From Leucocoprinus leucothites (lineage: Eukaryota; Basidiomycota; Agaricomycetes; Agaricales; Agaricaceae), in the NCBI GenBank assembly GCA_013368445.1, contig JAACJO010000001.1:3224001-3288000 (forward strand): a stretch of 64,000 nt of DNA. The letters run 5' to 3'. The notes beneath the pieces were generated by a model. That model worked only from the letters and a program-made list of their open reading frames with translations. It was not told where the DNA came from and searched no databases. The stretch's first letter is position 1; each line of letters starts with the position of its first letter. Positions 59,809-64,000 of the stretch are shown here, piece after piece. The position numbers were made by a program, and so were the translations under genes.

Positions 59809-62043
59809 ATGAAGCACCTTCAAGACGCTTGTAATCGGCTGTTCTCCACTTCGGTGTTTGCTATCTCCCTCTCCGCTCTGTCATTTCTACTCTTCGTTGA
59901 ACCGACTCGAGCTACAGATTACCAAGCAGTCGGAGCCGGACTACAGCTTCAAGCACGTAATTCATCCCAGAAGTTTTATTGGCTCGATGTCAGTCCGATT
60001 AAATGTCTTATCAGCCAACAGATTTACCGAGCTGATGATAATGCAGGTTGAACCTACTCGAGATCTCGTTTGGCACCCATGCTACCAGCCTCTGCGTCGC
60101 GAATGCGCTCGACTCCAGGTTCCCTTGAACCATCTCAACGAATCAGCTGATGGTTCGGCAGCCATAGCGCTGATGCGTATTCCTGCCAATGTTTCTTCTT
60201 CGTCCTCTCAATATCGTGGACCGATTTTGTTCAACCCGGGCGGTCCAGGCGGTAGTGGTGTTGACCTCGTCATTGAAACGGGAGACATTCTAGCTCAAAT
60301 ACTTGGAGATGAATTTGACATCGTGAGCTTTGACCCTCGAGGAGTCTCTCGTTCAACACCCAAAATCGTGTTCTTTGATCCACCCGGTCATGGTGAACGG
60401 GAAGTCTGGGCTCAGGGATCAACAGGTGTCATCCGGGATGGGATTAGCGATCCATTCCGAAATGTTTCCGGAGAACGTGGCAGCAGCTTAGAAACTGTAT
60501 GGGTGCGTGCGATTGCAGGCAACAGGCAAGCTGAAGAGCGAGGTGGTCAATGGCTGGGGAATGTGAATACGGAACAGACCGCACACGATATGTTAAGCAT
60601 CATTAATGCGTATGGGACCGAGAAATTGATGTACTGGGGATATTCTTATGGAACCGTGCTCGGTTCTACCTTCGCTTCACTATTTCCGGTGAGTGCGGTG
60701 CTACTTTTGCTCGATGGAGCGCCACGCTCACGATGATATAGGACAAGATCGAGAGGATGATACTGGATGGTGTAGTCGACACTGATGATTACTATGCGGG
60801 TGAGTCGACACAGGCACGCCATTTGATTATGTACTTTCTAACGACTTCGTATTTCAGCACGGTGGTCTAATAACCTTCCCGATGCCCCCAAAGCCATGAA
60901 CCTCTTTTACGAGACCTGTCATGCTGCCGGTTCATCGTTATGTCCCTTCTGGGCACCTTCTCCAGAACTCATCGCCGCCAACCTCACTAGAATCTATGAA
61001 GGCCTTATAGCCAATCCTATCCCCGTTCAGACCAATATCTCTTACGGTGTCCTTGACTATCCCACAGTACGAGGAGTAATCTTTAATTCGCTCTATACCC
61101 CTTGGCAACACTGGCCGGACCTCGCACAAGCCCTTGCTGACTTGGGCGGCCCTCAAAGGAACCCGGAGACACTGTGGCGAGTTCTGGAAGCGCCAACTTT
61201 CAGATGCGCTTGCTCTGGCTCTTGCACCGACAAAGATTCACGCGAAAGGGACTTTGAAGCGAATCTACGAGAAGCACTGGCGGCCATTGCATGCTCTGAC
61301 GGAGCAGAGATCCCATCTGACGTTGCTTCCGCTAGGAGCTTCTTCGGTGATTTAAGCAAGGATAGCGAATGGGCAGATGCTTGGGCAAATATCCATTTGT
61401 CATGTACCGGGTTCCCGAAGGTGAAGAAAGGCTTTCAAGGGCCAATTGGAGGCAACACGAGTTTCCCGTTGCTCTTCATTGGAAACACTGCAGGTACGTA
61501 GATGGTATTTGTGACCGTCCAATACGATATCTGACAATGCCAAAATCGTTATTTAGATCCAGTTACCCCACTTGCTCAGTGAGTCCATGATGATTTTCGG
61601 AGCATATCACTCTTAAACGTCCATGTACAGTGCAAAAAAGATATCCTCGAGATTCCCTGGTTCGCGTGTCCTCATACAGGACTCACCAGGCGTAAGTCTT
61701 TCATATTTTCAACTGCAGCTATATCCTGAATTACGTTTTGTAACAATAGCACACCTCTATTACTGCGCCCTCGAACTGTACCATGGCTCTTGTCAAAGAG
61801 TACTTCATGTCAGGGTCGCTTCCTCCTGAAGGGACTGTATGCCCAGTCGATGTCCCGCCTTTCAACAATGGCTCGATGGTCGCGCTCGGAGGTTCTACGG
61901 ACACTCCCAATGGTGCTAACGCCGGGGTCAACATTTTCATCAGAGATGATTCGGATGCTGGGGTCAAACGCACTAGGGATACTGTGTATGAACTCAGTAA
62001 GGCTTGGAAGCCTTTTAACCATGCCTTCCCGCGTGGATTATGA
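59809..62043 (+). CDS. Secreted S33-type alpha/beta hydrolase with TAP-like C-terminus, hydrolase 2
   Basis: It is the tandem paralogue of hydrolase 1 with the same seven-exon plan: 59809-59988, 60047-60688, 60742-60799, 60858-61493, 61557-61578, 61631-61691 and 61750-62043, giving 630 residues in frame. The start at 59809 gives a charged leader and then FAISLSALSFLLFVEPTRA, a signal peptide. The oxyanion loop FNPGGPGGSG, the elbow GYSYGT (Ser260), Asp506 and His534 form the triad. FRCACSGSC is conserved. The main differences from copy 1 are a shorter N-terminus, the residue before the catalytic serine (Tyr for Ile) and scattered substitutions, so both copies seem to be kept by selection. Confidence 0.9.
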
Positions 62044-62857
62044 AGAAGTGTAGAAGTCTGGTGTTCGTCGAACGTCCAGAGATGATATATGCCCACTTTT
62101 CCAGTGGTTTCGGCTGGGGCGTTCTCTGGTGACACTGCAGCATCCATTATATCCGACTGGCATCATCATTCACATTCAATGCCAGTCTCTAACGACCACA
62201 TTATCTCATATCAGGTTCTACCATATTTAGGGCCGATTTATCCGTCCCTCTGCCTTGAACTCTCTACCTCAATCTTATGGACAATGCCTCTCTTCACCTT
62301 CGCTTGTATAGCTCTGATTCTCGAAGGATGCTTAAATCTGCCTTTGATACTAGTTTAAATCATAATCTCGAGCGTATACATCTCCACACTCTGTTATCAC
62401 CAATCTCTTGACGGTTTCCATCTTTTCATACAGTTGCTGTGAAGTCGTTAAATTGTCTCATTCCTTTCCTCTTGAGTTAATAAATTAACTAATGTAGTTT
62501 GTAGTTATTGAGCCCCCTCTTTGACACTTTTCCTGCGGCCTCTCTGCTTCCTTTCAGCTTGCGAGTCACAATGGATTAAAACACCTGCATTTTTGAGACC
62601 ATGATTGCCTTTTTCAATCAAAGCAGGCGAAGAATGTGGAGAGAACAGATTCACTTGCACTAGAACATAAGCTTAGCAGACAACACGCTGAACATAAACA
62701 AGTTGGCATTTTCTCCCACGACCTCTTGCTCTCGTTCTCATGGCCAACTCGCCACCAGCCGATTACGCCATGCCCCCATCGCGTCTCATCTTGTCTCGTC
62801 TGCCCAAGCAGATGCGTTCCAGTCAGACGTAGTATACGGCTGTCAATATATCCAGCT
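62044..62857. other. Intergenic downstream of hydrolase 2
   Basis: 3' flank and spacer; no gene recognised. Confidence 0.4.
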
Positions 62858-63285
62858 CTCCTGAAGAAACTTATTTCGTCCTCCAAGTGAGTACCAATAC
62901 CAAGGCAGGTCAATCTCCAATGATCTCTTGCCAGTCGTGCTCACGCCAAGCCTTGCCTTCACCATTGTCCGCTGACCATCACGATTATCAGGTCCCTCTC
63001 GCAGCACTTCTACTTATTCGAAGGGGACGTTTACCCTGGGTCAAATGTTGGGGTACAGCAGCAGTGTCAGACTCAGAGGGCACAGATGACCCAAGTAGCA
63101 GCACTAGCGCTCCACTCCTCCTGAAGAAACTCACATCGCCCTCCGAGTAACAATACCAAGGTGAATCAATTTCAATTGATCTCTCATTCCGGTTGTATTC
63201 ACACCAAGTCTTGCCTGTAGTATGTTCGCCAACCATGACGGTCACCAGGTCCTTCTCATAGCGCTTCTGCTTGTACACTTTCAAT
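62858..63285. repeat. Two-copy degenerate tandem repeat, period about 260 bp
   Basis: CTCCTGAAGAAACT begins the first copy at 62858 and the second at 63118. After it, ACCAAGGC/TGAATCAAT, TGATCTCT, CACGCCAAGCCTTGCCT/CACACCAAGTCTTGCCT and CAGGTCC follow at matched spacing in both. The function is unknown; it may be decayed coding sequence. Confidence 0.5.
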
Positions 63286-63459
63286 GTCACCCACAATCCC
63301 CCTCACACCCTGCCTTATTCAACGAATACCATCCTCTCCAGCATCAGAAACTCGCAACCCTTCATTTTTGCAGTCTCCGAGTCGTCGAACACCACACCCA
63401 GTTTACCAGCGACGCCGAAGCGATCACACTACCCCTCTGAGTGCTTGCTGTCCTGACTG

Positions 63460-64000
63460 CTTTCGTATCACCGACCAGAGTGCTAAAGAGGGTTCAACAT
63501 GGCAAGAGAAGTCTACTAAAGGCGCTAGACGTAGACGAAGTGCCAGCCTTGACTCCACTTCTAGCAGTGGAGTGTTCAGTATTGGCAGCACTATTTCGGC
63601 TGGGAGAAGGGGCCGTTCACCTCTGAGTCATTTGATGACTGGCTGCCACCACCCATCTTAACCATCACTATCGATGTAGTGGACAAGTGCCCATGCTCGC
63701 AGGAGTCAGTGTTGGCTGCCGCCACTGCTGATGGTGAACAGTGAAGTTAATCGATTGGAATCGTCATTCAGTTGCTCCATAACACTGAACACACGCGATC
63801 AAGATCACTTTGCAAATTCACTCCTTTCCGACTCGTCCTCCAATCTCTCCCAGCCACATACACAACTCCTCCCGCAACAGAAAGCTTCACCTATCACAGA
63901 GGAAGATGAGAGTGATTTATTCCCTCTTCCATCTCCTTGTCGCTCGCCGACTGGTTCCTCTGGGTCATCACTACGACTTTCACCTCAAAACTCGCCATGA
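63460..64000 (+). CDS. Possible Ser/Arg-rich coding fragment at the window edge
   Basis: Two open plus-strand stretches have strongly coding-like composition. One, around 63480-63661, contains GARRRRSASLDSTSSSGVFS. The second, 63731-64000, contains EEDESDLFPLPSPCRSPTGS and ends in a stop that falls exactly on the last bases of the window. How they would join, and where the gene would start, is not clear; there may be a 5' part in the repeat region. No domain is recognised. It could equally be chance open sequence. Confidence 0.3.

Noticed and set aside
1..64000. tRNA, rRNA, CRISPR array or secondary-metabolite cluster
   Set aside because: No cloverleaf with a proper T-loop was found. No repeat-spacer array and no core biosynthetic enzyme is present; the GMC and hydrolase genes alone do not make a cluster.

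Overview
The window looks like nuclear DNA of a mushroom-forming basidiomycete (Agaricomycetes). Genes are split by many 48-70 nt GT-AG introns. The families present (aryl-alcohol-oxidase-like GMC flavoenzymes, DUF6533- and DUF6534-type membrane proteins, secreted S33 hydrolases with a TAP-like C-terminus) are typical of that group, and the housekeeping genes read as fungal. Exon maps were made by eye from splice signals, reading frame and comparison between copies inside the window. Family names rest on recognised motifs, not on a search.

Layout. 1-3.3 kb: a divergent housekeeping pair, cyclin C (minus) and mitochondrial malate dehydrogenase (plus), sharing a 124 bp promoter. 3.8-12.1 kb: three DUF6533-type membrane-protein genes on the minus strand, two of them (A, B) copies of one another. 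12.8-15.8 kb: an intact 23-exon GMC oxidoreductase. 16.4-24.3 kb: a graveyard holding a malate dehydrogenase pseudogene fragment, a DUF6533 gene reduced to its two ends, two further broken DUF6533 genes, two Tc1/mariner elements (one 5'-truncated, one with complete termini but a dead transposase) and a 613 bp unidentified insertion. Much of this stretch is strikingly poor in CpG. 27.4-29.1 and 36.3-38.2 kb: two DUF6534-type membrane-protein genes. 31.8-32.9 kb: an unrecognised two-exon gene. Near 34.6 kb: a decayed diphthamide-synthesis gene (DPH3/KTI11). 40.8-43.9 kb: a second GMC gene, frameshifted and missing one active-site histidine. 44.3-46.7 kb: a third, intact and secreted GMC gene on the minus strand. 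46.7-51.9 kb: long and nearly featureless. 51.9-53.2 kb: another DUF6533-type gene. 54.6-62.0 kb: two intact tandem secreted hydrolases in a duplication with a period of about 5.1 kb.

Apart from the cyclin C and malate dehydrogenase pair, the region is accessory: copied, decayed and partly rebuilt. GMC oxidases of this type supply hydrogen peroxide outside the cell and the S33 hydrolases probably act on extracellular peptides or esters, so these genes fit a saprotroph's secreted toolkit. I see no sign that they form one co-regulated cluster. The strongest observations are the record of duplication followed by CpG-type decay, the very small exons (6, 8 and 12 nt), and hidden pseudogenes that simple ORF calling would miss.
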